From positions 1-5,747 of the forward strand of contig JAQUCZ010000085.1 in NCBI GenBank assembly GCA_028685945.1: 5,747 nt of DNA. Reading direction: 5' to 3'. Under the pieces are notes generated by a model. That model did no database searches, was not told the DNA's origin, and worked only from the letters and a program-made list of their open reading frames with translations. Source of the DNA: Sulfurimonadaceae bacterium (lineage in GTDB: Bacteria; Campylobacterota; Campylobacteria; Campylobacterales; Sulfurimonadaceae). Positions 5,403 to 5,747 of this stretch are shown one piece after another. Position 1 is the first letter of the stretch, and each line of letters opens with the position of its first letter. The translations under genes were made by a program, and so were the position numbers.

Positions 5403-5747
5403 ATGAACCACGTAAAACCTTATATTCCCAAAGATATTGCAGGTAAGCTTGCAAGCGGCTTTTTAAAAAACCCTCTCACCATAGTGCTCGGGGTGTTTTT
5501 ACTTGCTATCGGCTATATCTCCCTTATGGTGATGCCCCGCGAAGAAAACCCCCAAATGGTAGTAAGCGGCTCGACGGTAATCGTAGCCCTTCCGGGTGCG
5601 AGTGCCGCGGAGATACAAAAAGTGATCGTGCAGCCCTTGGAGCGCAAACTCAAAGAGGTTAAAGGGGTAGAAAATATTCAAAGTATGGCGATAGACAACG
5701 TAGGCGTCGTCAATGCCGCGTTTTTTATCGGTGAGAAAAAAGAGGAC
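5403..5747 (+). CDS. RND-family efflux permease, N-terminal fragment
   Basis: Only the first 115 residues are in the window; the frame is open to the right edge. Residues 1-23 form a cytoplasmic N-terminus (MNHVKPYIPKDIAGKLASGF). A first transmembrane helix covers about 25-44 (PLTIVLGVFLLAIGYISLMV) and leads into the periplasmic porter domain. There PREENPQM (45-52), STVIVALPGASAAEI (57-71) and VQPLERKLKEVKGVENI (76-92) match the start of AcrB/CzcA-like RND permeases. The family exports drugs, metals or other compounds using the proton gradient, as trimers in the inner membrane. The acidic proton-relay residues in TM4 that would help to separate metal from drug pumps are outside the window. 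Order channel-adaptor-pump and tight spacing make the three genes one operon. Full-length members are about 1,000 residues. Confidence 0.93.
   Translation, partial: MNHVKPYIPKDIAGKLASGFLKNPLTIVLGVFLLAIGYISLMVMPREENPQMVVSGSTVIVALPGASAAEIQKVIVQPLERKLKEVKGVENIQSMAIDNVGVVNAAFFIGEKKED

Noticed and set aside
1..5747. CRISPR array, insertion sequence, tRNA or rRNA
   Set aside because: No regularly spaced repeats, transposase-like frames, terminal inverted repeats or cloverleaf-like sequences were seen on either strand.

Overview
The window looks like chromosome of a Campylobacterota (epsilonproteobacterial) bacterium, most likely a Sulfurimonas/Sulfuricurvum-type organism. This is inferred from compact CoaX and short-form HisG proteins, very dense gene packing, a promoter with a good extended -10 but no clear -35, and general protein character. 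No rRNA or other decisive marker is present, so the assignment is inference.

The left half (positions 1 to about 2992) is a minus-strand cluster of six genes read right to left: a DUF4395 membrane protein, a small basic protein of unknown function, type III pantothenate kinase (coaX), short-form ATP phosphoribosyltransferase (hisG), a class I SAM-dependent methyltransferase, and a gene running off the left edge whose N-terminus resembles a degenerate TusA/SirA-like domain. From the small basic protein onward, each stop codon overlaps or abuts the next start (TAATG, a 7-bp overlap, TAAGATG, GTGA). These five genes are therefore almost certainly one translationally coupled operon. It joins CoA synthesis and the first step of histidine synthesis with proteins of unknown substrate.

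A 229-bp intergenic region (2993-3221) separates this cluster from a divergent plus-strand operon. It holds a perfect extended -10 (TGTTATAAT) for the rightward genes, weak A/T-rich -10 candidates for the leftward genes, and repeated TTCGT/ACGAA half-sites that look like a regulator binding region.

The right half (3222 to the end) is a three-gene efflux operon: a TolC-family outer membrane channel, a short periplasmic adaptor (membrane fusion protein) and the start of an RND inner-membrane permease that runs off the right edge. Together they would form a tripartite envelope-spanning pump; the substrate cannot be read from the sequence. No mobile element, CRISPR array, tRNA or rRNA was seen. 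Most of the window is ordinary core genome. The less ordinary points are the possible cysteine-less TusA-like protein, the short adaptor, and the half-site cluster in the divergent promoter region.
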